Positions 13,311 to 23,909 are shown, counted from the stretch's first letter. The stretch: 64,000 nucleotides of DNA from Cephalopachus bancanus (GCA_027257055.1 JAPVLO010000083.1:6308001-6372000), one strand, 5' to 3'. A program made the numbers and translations. Notes: a model not told the origin generated them from the letters alone.

Positions 13311-13560
13311 AATAACTTCAAACTTGCAGGAGAGTTGCAAGAAAGGTGTAAAGATCACTCATATACCCTTTAGCCACATTTATTCAAGTTAATGTTTTGC
13401 TTCTTTATCCCCAAATACTCTCGCATAAATATTTTAATGCTAAAGACATTTCTTTACATAAGCAAATAATCACATTGGGGCCATTTAAAAATTATACAAT
13501 ATTATTATTTAATACTAAACCCATATTAAAATTTTGTGAATTGTCTCAATAATGGATGGT
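13311..13560 (-). mobile_element. Old LINE 3'-end-like fragment
   Basis: The run from 'aacttgcaggagagttgcaag' to 'gtgaattgtctcaataatgg' has the order of motifs seen in the antisense of old L1M/L1ME 3' ends. A related-looking piece lies at about 14,850-15,170. It is heavily decayed, with no coding content and no recognisable target duplication. Confidence 0.35.
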
Positions 13561-13979
13561 CCTGATAGAAATCTACTACCATTCTTAATTAAATCTATCA
13601 CAAACTTCATTCTGCTGTTTTGCCTACTTAGTTTCTTTTGACTTGAATACAATTATGATCACAAATTTGTCACCGTGTGCCTACATTTGTGGCACTGAAC
13701 AAACAATTTAGTGAGGTTTCATAACCTTGGTACACCAGTATCAACAAGTGGTAGTGTCTTGCCAAGTGGCCTTCCTTATTATTGTTGGATATTTTTGTAT
13801 GCTGTCGTGAGAATGTCAGAGTCTGAATTAGAGCACTGAACAAACATTGACTTTCTTGTTAAACTTGGCAAGAGTGGAAATAAAATCAGGGACATGTTAG
13901 TCCAAGTTTATGGAAATAATGCCACGAAGAAAATGGCAGTATACAAATGAATTAAACATTTTTTTTCTGAGGGGAGAAG
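13561..13979. other. Unassigned intergenic DNA
   Basis: No repeat end, simple repeat or coding signal that I can support. It may be part of the U3 of the LTR-like sequence that follows. Confidence 0.4.
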
Positions 13980-14385
13980 CAAGCAGTGTCACTGTGAAGA
14001 GAGGTCAGAGTGGTCAGTGACTATCAGAACCAACCAAACATTCATCAAATTATGCAGCAAAATTGTCGACTCTGAAAAGCATAGTAGATCAAATAAACAT
14101 CAATAGGGAAACAGAAAAACCTTAACTGAAAATCTTGGCAAATTACTTCTAATTTTCTTTTTCTAATTACTTCTCTACAAATTTCTTATTCTTTGCTAAG
14201 ATGGTATATAAACTCTAACTAATCTGCTGAGTTACTCACCACTGAGTGTTCCCTTGTGTATGCATGATGCACCTGTTAATAACACCTCTTTGCTTTCTTC
14301 TTGCTAATCTGTCTTTTGTCGGTCTATTTTACAGAACCCTAGCCAATAAAACTAAGATAGGTAGAAGAAAAATAAAAATTTTCTT
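13980..14385 (+). mobile_element. Solo LTR-like remnant (class I ERV type)
   Basis: The order of elements is that of an LTR. A TATATAAACTCT box lies at 14205-14216. A 'gttaataacacctcttt' block follows in the place of a decayed poly(A) signal. A pyrimidine-rich 'ctttgctttcttcttgctaatctgtcttttgtcgg' U5-like stretch ends near an 'aaccctagcca...aagataggtagaagaaaa' tail typical of some mammalian class I ERV LTRs. I see no partner LTR and no internal region nearby, so I call it solo. The 5' edge is a guess and no target duplication was found. Confidence 0.45.
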
Positions 14386-15531
14386 CCTCTACACATTCCA
14401 CATTTCAAAATATACCTTTATTTAGGGCAAATCACTATAAAACCAAACAATGTTGTCAACAATCTTATATTATTTCTCATAAAATGTATGACAATTTGAT
14501 ATTAGCTTCAGTTCCCCAAAGCTTATTATATAGCTTATAAATATTTAATAAATTTTGCCCTTCTTTACTGTTTTAATTGTGAAATATAGTATATGCATAA
14601 AGTATTTACAGTTTAACTAAAAGTGAACATTCATGAAAATGCCAATATTAAATAAAGAAATTAAATAACATTAACAACCCTTGGTTCCCTTAGTGTCTTT
14701 CTTTGATAATAGCTTAATCTCTCTTCTCAAGAGAGGCTCTGTCCTGAATTTAGTGATAATCACTTTTTACAGTTTCAGTACTCATAAATACATTATGAAA
14801 CAATAGTTTAGATTGCTATGCTTGTGAAATTTATTTTCTCACTACTGTATTTTAAAAATTGTAGACATGCAGAGAAGTTATAAGAATATCAGATGTCTTT
14901 ATACTTCACCTAAACTAATTGTTAACAGTAGCCACATTGTAGTATCACCTCTTCCCCTTCCTCATTCTCTACTTATTTTTGTTAAATTTTGTCTCTGACT
15001 TCTTTTGCTTAAAATTATAAATTCTGTGAGATACATCCACATAGCTGGGTACAGCTTTAGTTTTTTTGATTTTCTGTTCTATTTTTAGATATACATTTGA
15101 ATTATTCCCACCTTCTGGCTATTACTATTGATATTCCAATGAGTATGCTTATATAAGATGATTAAGGAATACTAACATGACTCCATACTGGATATATATC
15201 TACAACTTCTTCATTAAGAACTTACATCTGTGGTTGGTCTATTAAGTAAATTTAGTAAATATGGCATTTTTCATGATGATCTATATTTGTGAAAATGTGT
15301 GCTGTGATTTTAAAAACTATTTTTTTGGAATGGAATTTATTATATCAATATATTTGTTTTATTCAGGTTATAAATTTTATGATAATTCTTGTTATTATGT
15401 ATGGTCTACAGCATTTATATTGATAGATTTTGTGATCCAGAGCATATTTGCTTTCCTTTGAAATCCAGATATTGTTCTGGATATTGGCTTATGGATATGA
15501 TAGGAAAGTGTCTAAAACAGATACATTAGAT
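14386..15531. other. Unassigned intergenic DNA with LINE-like traces
   Basis: AT-rich. The part from about 14,850 to 15,170 recalls antisense old-LINE 3' sequence (blocks about 'gagatacatccacatagctggg' and 'ccaatgagtatgctt') but is too decayed to assign. There is no coding signal. Confidence 0.35.
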
Positions 15532-15828
15532 GAAGAGTGGTAACTCAAACGTATAATCCCAACACTTTGGAAGGTCAAGATGATTTCTTGAGTCAAGGCA
15601 AATTCTTGAGCCCAGGAATTTGAGACCAGCCTGGGAAACATAGTGAGACCTTGTCTCTACAAAAAAGTCACAAAAAGTATTCAGGCATGGTGGCATACAC
15701 CTGTAGAACCAGCTACTCAAGAGGCTGAAGTAGAAGGATCTCCTGAGCCCAGGAGGGTGAGGTTGCAGTGAGTTGTGAAAGTGACAGGGTGACAAAATGA
15801 CACCTCAACTAACTAAATAAATAAATCA
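15532..15828 (+). mobile_element. Old AluJ-like element, plus strand
   Basis: Both Alu arms are recognisable: 'ataatcccaacactttgg', 'gaatttgagaccagcctggg', the middle 'ctctacaaaaaagtca' linker, then 'ggcatggtggcatacacctgta' and 'gaggttgcagtgagt'. Its B-box neighbourhood is the ancestral Alu form, without the GCGGG...CCCGC stem of the young copies here. The A-tail has become an AAAT-rich string. The many changes and lost CpGs indicate an old insertion. Confidence 0.88.
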
Positions 15829-16639
15829 GAAATTTTAGCAAAACATAAATTAACTTGTTTCTTTTATATTTCTGAAGGATTCTCAGGCAGCAAAGTAGAC
15901 AAAAACTTTGATCAAAATATTATTCCAAATCAAGGAATAGTATGCTTATGTCAAATGATCTTTTTAACTTGCTTCAAACCTCTAGGACTATTCAAAATGT
16001 ACTGCTTTCCACTAGGGTCTGAGTGTCCAACATATGGTCTGAAACCAATCAGCAGTCTACCTGAAATTTCTAGCTATAACCCTCTGAAACCGTAAGCAAA
16101 TACAAAAATTACTCAATTAGTTAGCATACATGCACAGGTAAATCAGAAGATTCCCCAAAGCTACCTACCACCAATTGCTCACAGCTTCCAGCTTAAATTT
16201 ATCTGAGTTACATTAACTTTCAATTAAACTTAAAACTGTATGTAGCTTGTTGCATAATGTAAAGGTTTGCACATTTTTTTCACTAATAAATTGCACAAAA
16301 AGGCTTTTAAGGATAACTGACAAAATATATTTGAATACATTGGTTATGCATTTTCACAAAATATTATCTAATGCTCATCAACAATCAAAATTATGTCACC
16401 ACTATTGCCAATGAAAAATTTTATGAAATTTATAAATGTTGTCTACTAGTTACACATTCACTTTTTAGAAAAAGAAAAAACAAAGCCAAAATTAAAAATT
16501 TATGAAAAAGTATAGAAATATATAACTCAGTTGAGAAGAATTATGGTCACTAAGACCTTATTTTTCTTCCACATTCAATTGCATGCCAGTCATGCTGCAG
16601 AGTTAAAATATGAGAACAAAGAACAAGGAAAATAAACAA
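15829..16639. other. Unassigned intergenic DNA
   Basis: AT-rich DNA with no frame above 60 codons and no recognised repeat. Around 16,020-16,080 there is a non-repetitive, less AT-rich patch of unknown nature. Confidence 0.4.
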
Positions 16640-17090
16640 TGCATGGGATTCAGAACATGCTAACCTGTTTTAGGGGAAAAGGGAGTCAGGTGAGTGACTT
16701 TCCTGCTTTCCTTGGTTTTCTCAAATACCAAGGTGTCACATTGACCTTATTCCCTTCTCCTCTAAAACAAGTTAAAACATCTAGATAGGACTATGACCTT
16801 CTCCCACCTTTTTCCCTGAAGTAAGTCACACAAAGTTCCTAATTTAGGAGTTGCACTCTCTCTATCCGGAGAAAAGGAGACAAAGGCACAGAGACATCAA
16901 GAAGTATCTGAATAAAAAGGACTGGCTAAACTTCTCCAGTTTATCACTATTAGATCATACCCTTTTGTCTTCCAATATTTTCCCATGACTGCCCATTTTT
17001 AATAAAATCTATGCATAAAAATGCACACATTTACTTGTTTCTTTGGGCCTTTATTTCCTTATGAAGGCTACCTGTAAATCAAATCAGGTA
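16640..17090 (+). mobile_element. Possible old LTR or MER-type repeat
   Basis: A distinctly less AT-rich island. It has 'gttttaggggaaaagggagtcagg' near its start. Toward its end it has 'aataaaatctatgcataaaaatg' followed by 'acttgtttctttgggcctt'. That ending recalls the R/U5 part of several old mammalian LTRs. I see no TG...CA ends with a matching duplication, so the family and borders are uncertain. Confidence 0.35.
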
Positions 17091-17738
17091 AATTTGATAT
17101 TAAATACAATAGTACGCTTTCTTATAATTAATCTGTCTATTACAAGCACCCTTAGCCCTGCACCTAGTGATGAGTGAGGAAAGATGTTTCTTCTCCATCT
17201 ACACAATGCTATAGAAATTAGCATAAAATATCTTACTAAGACAGCTATATCCACTTGAGTATGTAAAATCACACATAAATCTGAAGAGATTTTAAGGTCA
17301 TTGCCTATATTAAATAGTAGGAAAATAGTAGTAAATATAGTTTAATCTTTGTAATACAAATAAATAATCCCATGTGTTTTAAATACTTGCTAACTAAAAT
17401 AACTCAGAAAGTCTGTAAACTCTGAGTTTTCAATCCAAGATAAAGGGAAACTAGTATATATTAAGTAATTACAATATAATAAGCACTTTGCTAGATGGTA
17501 TTTTATATTGGAAAAAAATCTCAAAATATCTGCTATAGTTTTATGGCTTACACAAATAAGTACAGAATACTATCTCTGGCAGTTCTGCAAAATGAGTAAA
17601 CAAAACTCTTCTATTGCAAAATATCTAGAAACGCTGAATAAATTTGTTGATTCTTTTATTTCCATAACCGAATTCTCAAGAAAAAGAGAACACAAAGGCC
17701 AGTAATAAAAAGAAAAAACTGAAATAAAAGCAATAAAA
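17091..17738. other. Unassigned intergenic DNA (5' flank of the ERV)
   Basis: AT-rich single-copy-looking DNA. Nothing supported apart from the 4-bp ATAC at 17739-17742 that begins the provirus target duplication. Confidence 0.5.
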
Positions 17739-18128
17739 ATACTGAGACAGGAGGGAGAAAGAAACTGGTTGTCAGGCAAATAGGGTAGGACCCTGGTAAA
17801 ACTTTCTCAAGCCAAGAAGAGTCTAATGTCTGAAGAACCAGGCTGCAAGTTTCAGATAATTCATGGACCAGAATGAGAACTCCTGTCTTCTTTTGGCACA
17901 TTCTCTCTCAATTGGTCCTCATCCTATTCTCTGATAGATCCTTTAAACCATCATGCCACCACTTTCTATTTGGTGCATTTTAAAGCCTACCTGCCAACTA
18001 ATCAGCACGCACTTTTGAGTCCATATAAATCTCTGAACTCAGCCTCATCACCAGCAACCCACTTTCAGGTTCCCTCTAATTGCTGAGAGCTTTCCTGTTG
18101 CTAAATAAACTCTGACTTACTTGCTCAA

Positions 18129-19013
18129 TGTTGGGAGCCGGCCACGGAGGCCCACTGAGCATTAGGGATCAGGTAGGGCCGTTGACCCCGAGATGACTAG
18201 CATGTGTTCAGGAGCTGTTGACCCCATTCCCTCCCCCTTTCTACTCAGCACTAATCAGAATAAGCTCCTGTAGTTAAAAACATAAAAACTCTGAGACCGG
18301 GGCAAACACAAGCTAACTTTAGAAGCTCATTGCTCCCATTCTTCTACAAACTGCAGTTTTGACTTTCACACAACTTACAATTCAAACTCAGGTCACATCT
18401 AAGAGCCTTAGTATTGGTCACAGGCTTCTGGGTCATGATCTTAGGATTTATTGAAGTTGAATAAGGTGTAAATTGTAGAATATAGTTTTAGAAAACAGCC
18501 ATTTTGTTGAAAGAATACAGCTAGGTTACTTGAACTTTGGACTGGGCCACATTCCAAACATTCTGAGATGGGCCACTTTAGGTTGTAAAGTAAGTACTTA
18601 AGTTTCTATAGAATTGTTTAACTTGGTATTAGTATAAATCAGTTTAGGACAAAAAAGTTTTATAGGATAGGTCAGTCACGGATAAAGGTTAGCATTTGTT
18701 ATGGGACTTTTAGGTTATCATTTAACTTGGTATTAGTATAAGTTAGCATAGGATGAAAAAGGTTTATAGGCAGTCATAGATTAAGGTTTAACATCTATTA
18801 TGTGATTATACCTGACAGAACATCTGGTGGGTGGGGGACGCCGCTCACACACCTGGCTTTGTGTATAAAAGACCCGTTGTAATTCCCAATAAATGGCTTC
18901 TGCACTAGACAGGGGTCCAACCTCTTTCTCTCTCCCTCTTTCTTCTTCCCCCCAATCGCCGACCATCTCCACCTTTGGGGTACCCTGAACCCAGCAGGAG
19001 CTGGACTCCTGCA
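18129..19013 (+). mobile_element. Nested solo LTR, class II (ERV2/ERVK)-like
   Basis: An 885-bp block starting TGTTGGGAGCCGG and ending CTCCTGCA interrupts the class I LTR. Sequence homologous to the 3' LTR stops just before it and resumes just after it. The flanks read GCTCAA (18123-18128) and GCTCTC (19014-19019), consistent with a decayed 6-bp target duplication, the length typical of class II ERVs. Inside are TATAAAA at 18864-18870 and AATAAA at 18888-18893, only about 20 bases apart, then a C/T-rich stretch, as in class II LTRs. The TGTTGGGAGCC start is also typical of that class. No internal region is present, so it is a solo LTR. Confidence 0.76.
18617..18807 (+). repeat. 104-bp tandem duplication inside the nested LTR
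   Basis: Two imperfect copies begin TTTAACTTGGTATTAGTATA at 18617 and 18721. Both continue through an AGGA(C/T)-A-rich block, 'tttatagg', a 'cagtca' and a 'ttaaggtt' or 'taaaggtt' motif. The copies lie upstream of the TATA box, the position where U3 enhancer repeats sit in many retroviral LTRs. Confidence 0.85.
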
Positions 19014-19134
19014 GCTCTCCAGTATCTGTGCTCATTATTCTTCTCAGTAATGAGACAAGAACCTGGAACCATCAAACTAAAATAGCTGTAACATTTAATG
19101 GATCTCACCAAACTAAAAGAGCTGCAACATTTCT

Positions 19135-19152
19135 TGGGGACTCATGCAGGAT
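19135..19152 (+). other. tRNA primer-binding-site-like sequence
   Basis: Five bases after the LTR end the sequence reads TGGGGACTCATGCAGGAT. It matches the proline-tRNA type primer site of gammaretroviruses at 14 of 18 positions and has the expected location. The five-base spacer TTTCT is a little long, and the mismatches leave the tRNA identity open. Confidence 0.5.
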
Positions 19153-20690
19153 ATTCAGAAAAGTGAGTAAAATCAGACCTATGACTCTTGACTCTCATTT
19201 CTAAGGCTTCTCATTGTCAGATTTTTTTTTTTTAGAACAAATAAAATGCCTGATCTCTGTCAGCCAGTTAAGAGGTAATAGCGCACCTGCTGGTCTACAA
19301 AATATGGAGGTCAGGCTTGCTGAAGAGGACTTTGTCAATCCTCCTTTACCCTTAGGTGTTGGGAATCTTGGCCTTGTTCCAATCCAGTTTCCCTTCATGG
19401 AAATCTAGTCACAAGGGGGTAATTAAGGATATCAGGCTAAGGCTTCCCTTTGGCATTACCTAAAAGCCCCCGAACCAACTCCAGTCTCCAAAGGCTCATT
19501 AGGATGTTGGATGAAGACTTCCATTCTTTCCTATAACATTTTCTTTCTTTTGAATAGCATTGGCTATTATTTTATTTTTTATTATTGGGTTATTTTACAG
19601 TCCAAATATATTACTGGGAAGAATGAGTAACTGGCTTAGTCATCTGGAGTGTAGCTCAGAGCAATGTTGTTTTTGTCTCTTCCTGGAAACAGGGGGATAT
19701 AAAGATTGAAATAATTTTATCTCCCCTAGTGAACGAACCCACTGGCATAGGGTAGGATGCTCTTTTTCCCCAAACACCTTCCCTCCTTTACATTTAAGTT
19801 GTTTTTTTCCACCATGTCAGAAATCAGCACAGTCCTCCAGATATGATAAATTTTTCTACATGGGGAATTCACTTTTTCCTTTTAGGAAGCCTCTTGTCAG
19901 GTTAGCTCCGCATTCCCCTGGGCTACCTCTCTTTCCTTTGTCTAAAGAGGATCTGGTTTCACAGTTTCACCCTCATATTCCAATCCCTGTTGGCACTTTT
20001 GAGGGATCCTCTGGGCAGACAGAAGTTGCGGGAAAGCAGACACTTCTCTTTAAGCACTTTGTTGGCTTTATGCCCAGGAAATTAGATACCTTGTTTGTTG
20101 GCCTTATTAAAACTGGCTTATGTGGGCTCAGTTTCTTGCCCCATTTGTGAGTTGAAAAATTCTGATTATGATGGAGAAACAGTAAGAGAAATGCCCCACT
20201 GGCTGTTGTCTTTAATTTTTTGGAGGCTGTTGGGGACTAGCTCAATGGGCCTATATACCTTCCTTAGGCACTTTTTATGTTTTCAACTTAAATGATTTCT
20301 TACCAGGGAAAGTAGACTTTGTATGGAAAGTATTTTCTCCCATTACTGTGGATGCTACAAATTGGTCCAATTCATGGGTCTACTAGCCAGGTATCCACAG
20401 AAGATCCCAAGGAATACCACCTCCATTAGAATCTCTTGCCCAAATACAATTACTCCAATTCATTTTCCAAGATTTGTTTTGGGGCTCCACAAAAATCTGA
20501 GGGATCCAGAGACTGTAGACAGCAGAGGGCTGGGACAAAATGCAGGTACATACAACTACTCCTGCCAACCAGGTCTCTTCTGCTACGTGGGTGGATAGTA
20601 TACTCACATCCATGTGATAGACACTGTGAACCTATAAGAAAAGAAAAGTAAAGTAAAGGGATGCCTTTCTTTCCCCTTTCTTTATCTATG
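19153..20690 (+). other. Proviral leader (pre-gag), non-coding
   Basis: About 1.5 kb between the primer site and the first gag-like residues. Short frames occur (for example 19860-20150 and 20323-20598), but none resembles a retroviral protein. Long pre-gag leaders are a known trait of the HERV-9/W group. There are C/T-rich stretches but no clear structure that I can define by eye. Confidence 0.6.
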
Positions 20691-20859
20691 ATGTTAGCGA
20701 GATAGGAAAGGAAAATTTAGTAATGTCTTCCTTTCCCTTCTCCTTTCAGAAGAGCAACAAGCCACCTGCAGTGTGTATTCTTCCTGAGTGCATCCTGAGA
20801 CACTGGGACTCCTTAGCTCCTCAGATCCTAAAGAAAGAATATCTTAGATTCTTTTGCAC

Positions 20860-21990
20860 CATAGTCTTGGTCAAATCATAAATTGCAAGATGGAGAGAAC
20901 TGGTCTCTGGAGGGAAGTATCGATTACAATACCATCCTGCAGTTAGACTTTTTTTGTAGACACAAGGGCAAATGGTCTGAGGTTCCATTTATACAGGTCT
21001 TCTTTGCTTTGCAGAAAAATCTGGACCTTTGCCAATGCTGTAAGATTGATCCAGTCCTCCTAGTGGTCATTTTGGGAGAAATTACAAAAGAGAGTCCCAA
21101 CAGATCAGATATGCTATACCCTGAGGTGCCACTGGGGGAAAATATTTGCTCCTGAGACTATTCCTCCCAGCTCATCCTCCCCTCTTATCCAGGTCTTCCC
21201 CATACTTCAAATCTGCCCCATCCTAAAATCCCTTGTCCTAGACAAGTTCCTGCTTTCTTCATGCACTTACAAGAAATGCCTGGCGAATATGACCCCAGTA
21301 AGGTACAGGTGCTCTTTTCCCTATGGCACTTGAGGCAAATTAAGGAGGATCTTGGCAGGATCTCAGATGACCCTGACAAGTTTAAAGAGAATTTAACCTA
21401 AGTGAACTTTCCTGAAAGCCATTAACAACCACCGAGAAACAAGCAGCCCTGCAAACAGCAGAGAAATATGGAGACAAGCTTTGCATCTCATATAGTGCCA
21501 GAGAAGGGGAAGAACTTTACCCAACTGGAAAATCAGCAGTACTGTTGGAGGATGCTAAATGGGACCCTGATAGTGACCTAGGAGAATGGAGGAAAAAAAC
21601 ATTTCCAGATGTTCATACTGGAGGGCTTACAAAGGATTAGAACTGAACCTCTCAATTACTTTAAGCTGTCCATGATAGATCAGGGAGCAGATGAGAATCC
21701 CTTTGCCTTTCTAATTAAGCACACTGCCCTCGCTCCTCAGTCAGTCCCAGAGCAACTAATCCCAAAGGAGAAGTTCATTCAGGCAGCTCCAAATATCAGG
21801 AGGAAGCTGCAAATGTAGGCCACAAGACCAGGTAGTACTTTAGAGATTCTCCTGAAAGTGGTCATCTTGGTCTTTTATAATAGGAATAAGGAGAAGGCTC
21901 AAGAAAAAGAAAGGAGAGGAGAAAAAGGTGGAGACTCTGGTGACCACCCTACAGGCCCACAAATCCCAGGATCCCTGAGCTGCACCTAAC
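20860..21990 (+). pseudogene. gag: Decayed gag (matrix/capsid) of the class I ERV
   Basis: Retroviral Gag is the structural polyprotein. Here the matrix-like part (20883-21152) holds a recognisable class I stretch with GSIDYNTILQLDFFC and KGKWSEVPF. It ends at an in-frame TGA (21153-21155). A capsid-like part around 21,540-21,818 has WDPDSDLGEW followed, in another frame, by a conserved capsid segment ending in RRKLQM. The frame changes in or next to the A-run at about 21,594-21,600. The matrix frame also carries stops at 21399, 21423, 21579 and 21816. No nucleocapsid zinc knuckle could be read in the remaining sequence up to about 21,990. It cannot make a protein of useful length. Confidence 0.82.
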
Positions 21991-22179
21991 TGCTTTGAAT
22001 TTGACAGGCCAGTGCACTTCAGTAAGGACTGCCATACCAGCAGGAGAAAGCCACCCTGACTCTGTCCAATCAGCTAGAGGGACCACTGAAAGATTAACTC
22101 TCCCCAGAGGCACAGTCCATTGGGTCCAGAACTGGCCTCATAAATGTTCCAGCAGGACTGATAGAGCCCAAGTTTCCCC

Positions 22180-22480
22180 TCCCTTACTTCAGTGGCTCAG
22201 ACTGCCATTATCATACTCCTGGTAATTCTGGAAGTTGAAGGGAGGAAAGTAAACTTCCTGTAAGATACCAGAGCAACCATTCCTGTTGTCCTTTCTAGTC
22301 TAGGTCTCCTCTCCTCCCTTTTTGTTTACTTATGCTTTTTTAATCCTGTCTGAAGGCCCATCCCTCTACTATGTAGAGATATTTTAGTTCGCATGGGAAT
22401 CATCCTTATGGCTCCTGGACAGACTCTACCATCCTCTGATAGAAACTGATATTGATTCACAAGTTTGGGAAAGTCAGGGA
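22180..22480 (+). pseudogene. pro: Decayed retroviral protease of the class I ERV
   Basis: Retroviral aspartic protease normally carries a D-T/S-G active-site triad. At 22264-22278 the matching codons read D-T-R-A-T, so the active-site Gly is replaced by Arg, and a TAA stop sits directly before the Asp (22261-22263). The preceding residues (KVNFL) and following hydrophobic residues (IPVVLSSL) fit the usual protease context. The rest of the domain is out of frame or unrecognisable. The position between gag and RT is right for a class I pro-pol. Confidence 0.72.
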
Positions 22481-22599
22481 TGAATTGGCCTGGGTACAAC
22501 AGCCACACTGGACCAAATTCATCTTAAGGACCCTACTCTCTTCACTAACCAAAAACAATATCCCGTAAAACCAGAAGCTAAGAAAGGGATAAAGACCAT

Positions 22600-23060
22600 C
22601 ATTAATAATCTAAGATATAGGGTCTCCTTAGACCCTGCAAGAGCCCCTGTAACACCCCAATATTGGGACTACAAAAAACCCAGTGGGGAGTGGAGACTAT
22701 TCCAGGACCTCTGCTTCATTAATGAGGCTGTGGTTCCAATTCAACCAGTAGTTCCTAATTCTTATACCTTGCTAATTCAAATACCTGAAGAAACTAAGTG
22801 GTTCACAGTCTTGGACCTGAAGTATAGCTTTTTCTGCATACCGTTTTACCCTGACTCCCAATATCTATTTGCATTTGAAGATCCTTCCAATCAAACCACC
22901 AAATTTACCTGGACTATGCTACCCCAGGGATTCTGAGATAGTCCTCATCTACTCTGGATCTCGAGTTCTCACATGCCCAGGTCAAAATCCTGCAGTATGT
23001 AGATGAAATTCTCCTATGTACCCCAACTGAAAATATTTCAGGAAGGCAGTAAGGGTCTCC
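22600..23060 (+). pseudogene. pol: Truncated, frameshifted reverse transcriptase of the class I ERV
   Basis: The fingers/palm portion of a retroviral RT is readable. At 22690-22936 one frame runs from EWRLFQDL through VVPIQPVVPNSYTLL to VLDLKYSFFCIPF and on to LPQGF. Motif A keeps its Asp (codon 22814-22816). A TGA follows LPQGF directly. The next motif is in another frame: codons 22996-23007 read Y-V-D-E where the family has Y-V-D-D, so the second catalytic Asp is lost. Similarity ends near 23,060. The connection, RNase H and integrase parts are absent. It cannot be active. Confidence 0.88.
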
Positions 23061-23255
23061 TTAATGTTCTAGGCCATCAAATTCCAGATGGTAATGCAAA
23101 TGAAAACTTAAATATATATATTTTTTCCTGAGGACCCTTAGATCACCCTTCAAAGGATCCTTAGCTTCCGTTCTTATACAAAGTCCATGATCAGCAGGAA
23201 GTACCCACACTGGTCATTTCCCCTACTTGCTAATGGTAGTAAGGATCACTATTTC

Positions 23256-23266
23256 AGAGAGGGAAA
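23256..23266 (+). other. Polypurine tract of the provirus
   Basis: The purine run AGAGAGGGAAA directly precedes the TGAG start of the 3' LTR, the required position for plus-strand priming. About 200 bases between the RT break and this tract are of uncertain origin, possibly the 3' end of the lost env region. Confidence 0.65.
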
Positions 23267-23905
23267 TGAGAAAGGAGGAAGGAAGAAACTGGCCAGGCAG
23301 ATAGTTAGAGTGGGTCCATGGTATAACTTTCTCAAACCAAGAATAGTCTAATGCTTGATGAACCAAGCTGCAAGTTCTAGATAAAATCTACAGACCAGAA
23401 TGAGACCTCCCATCTCCTTTTGGTACCCTTTCTCCTGATTGACCCTCATCTTATCCTCTCCTGATAGGTCCTTTACACCATCATGCCTCTTTCTGGCCAG
23501 TGCATTTTCAAGCTTACCTGCCAATCAATTAGCACAGACCATTCCTCTTTTGAGCCCATAAAAACCCCTGAACTCAGTCTCATCACTAGCAATTCACTTT
23601 TGGGTCTTCTCTGCTGACAAGGGCTTTTCTTCTGCTTAATAAACTCTGACTTACTCTTTAGTGTCTTCACTCATTATTCTTCTCTGTTATGAGACAAGAA
23701 CACAGAACTCAACAAACTAAAATAATGGTAACATTTAATGAAACTCGCCAAACTAAAAGAGCTGTAACATTTCTTGGGGACTCTTGCAAGACATTCAGAA
23801 AAGTACTCCCCATTCTTCTTGGTCATGAGACAAGAACCTAAAACTCTCCAAACTGAAAGAGCTGTAAGATTTCTTGGAGTTCACTGAACTGAAAGAGCTA
23901 TAACA
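23267..23905 (+). promoter_or_regulatory. 3' LTR with a duplicated U5 enclosing a primer-site/leader fragment
   Basis: The LTR proper spans 23267-23769 (starts TGAG, ends AACA), with an ATAAAAA TATA-type box at 23558-23564 and AATAAA at 23638-23643. After its AACA end come 34 bases that match the sequence following the 5' LTR: TTTCTTGGGGACTC, the primer-site region, then ATTCAGAAAAGT. A second U5 copy follows at about 23804-23905. It again ends in CA and is followed by the provirus target repeat ATAC. So the true genomic edge is the second U5, and the LTR plus leader fragment is internal. Confidence 0.82.
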
Positions 23906-23909
23906 ATAC

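Larger units (their letters stand above)
17743..19129 (+). promoter_or_regulatory. 5' LTR of the class I ERV, split by a nested LTR
   Basis: Native LTR sequence occupies 17743-18128 and resumes at about 19020-19129. It begins TGAGACAGG and ends AACA. A TATA box (TATAAAT) lies at 18024-18030 and a poly(A) signal (AATAAA) at 18104-18109, so the cap site and R region should lie between about 18,050 and 18,130. The U5 contains two related copies of a unit around 'aaactaaaagagctg(t/c)aaca'. The intrusion falls just after the poly(A) signal, in R/U5, and would separate the promoter from the rest of the provirus. Confidence 0.87.
17743..23905 (+). mobile_element. Class I (gammaretrovirus-like, W/9-type) endogenous provirus, broken
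   Basis: This is a complete but dead proviral layout on the plus strand: 5' LTR, tRNA primer-site-like sequence, long non-coding leader, gag, protease, partial RT, polypurine tract and 3' LTR. The outer ends are TG...CA. They are flanked by the same 4-bp ATAC at 17739-17742 and 23906-23909, the duplication length usual for class I retroviruses. The leader of about 1.5 kb, the type of gag and the repeated U5 units point to the HERV-9/HERV-W group in the broad sense. Integrase and env are missing, which points to a large internal deletion after the RT palm. Every reading frame has stops or frameshifts. Removing the nested LTR leaves about 496 bp of 5' LTR, against 503 bp for the comparable part of the 3' LTR. 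The two differ at many sites, so the insertion is old. Confidence 0.88.

Noticed and set aside
19860..20150. Frame starting M-G (possible myristoylated matrix protein) as the gag start
   Set aside because: Recognisable matrix residues begin only near 20,880 in another part of the provirus. This frame shows no similarity I can defend and lies in the leader.
23060..23256. Remnant of env between RT and the 3' LTR
   Set aside because: No envelope motif (cleavage site, transmembrane segment or Cys pattern) is visible in any frame. It is too short to judge.
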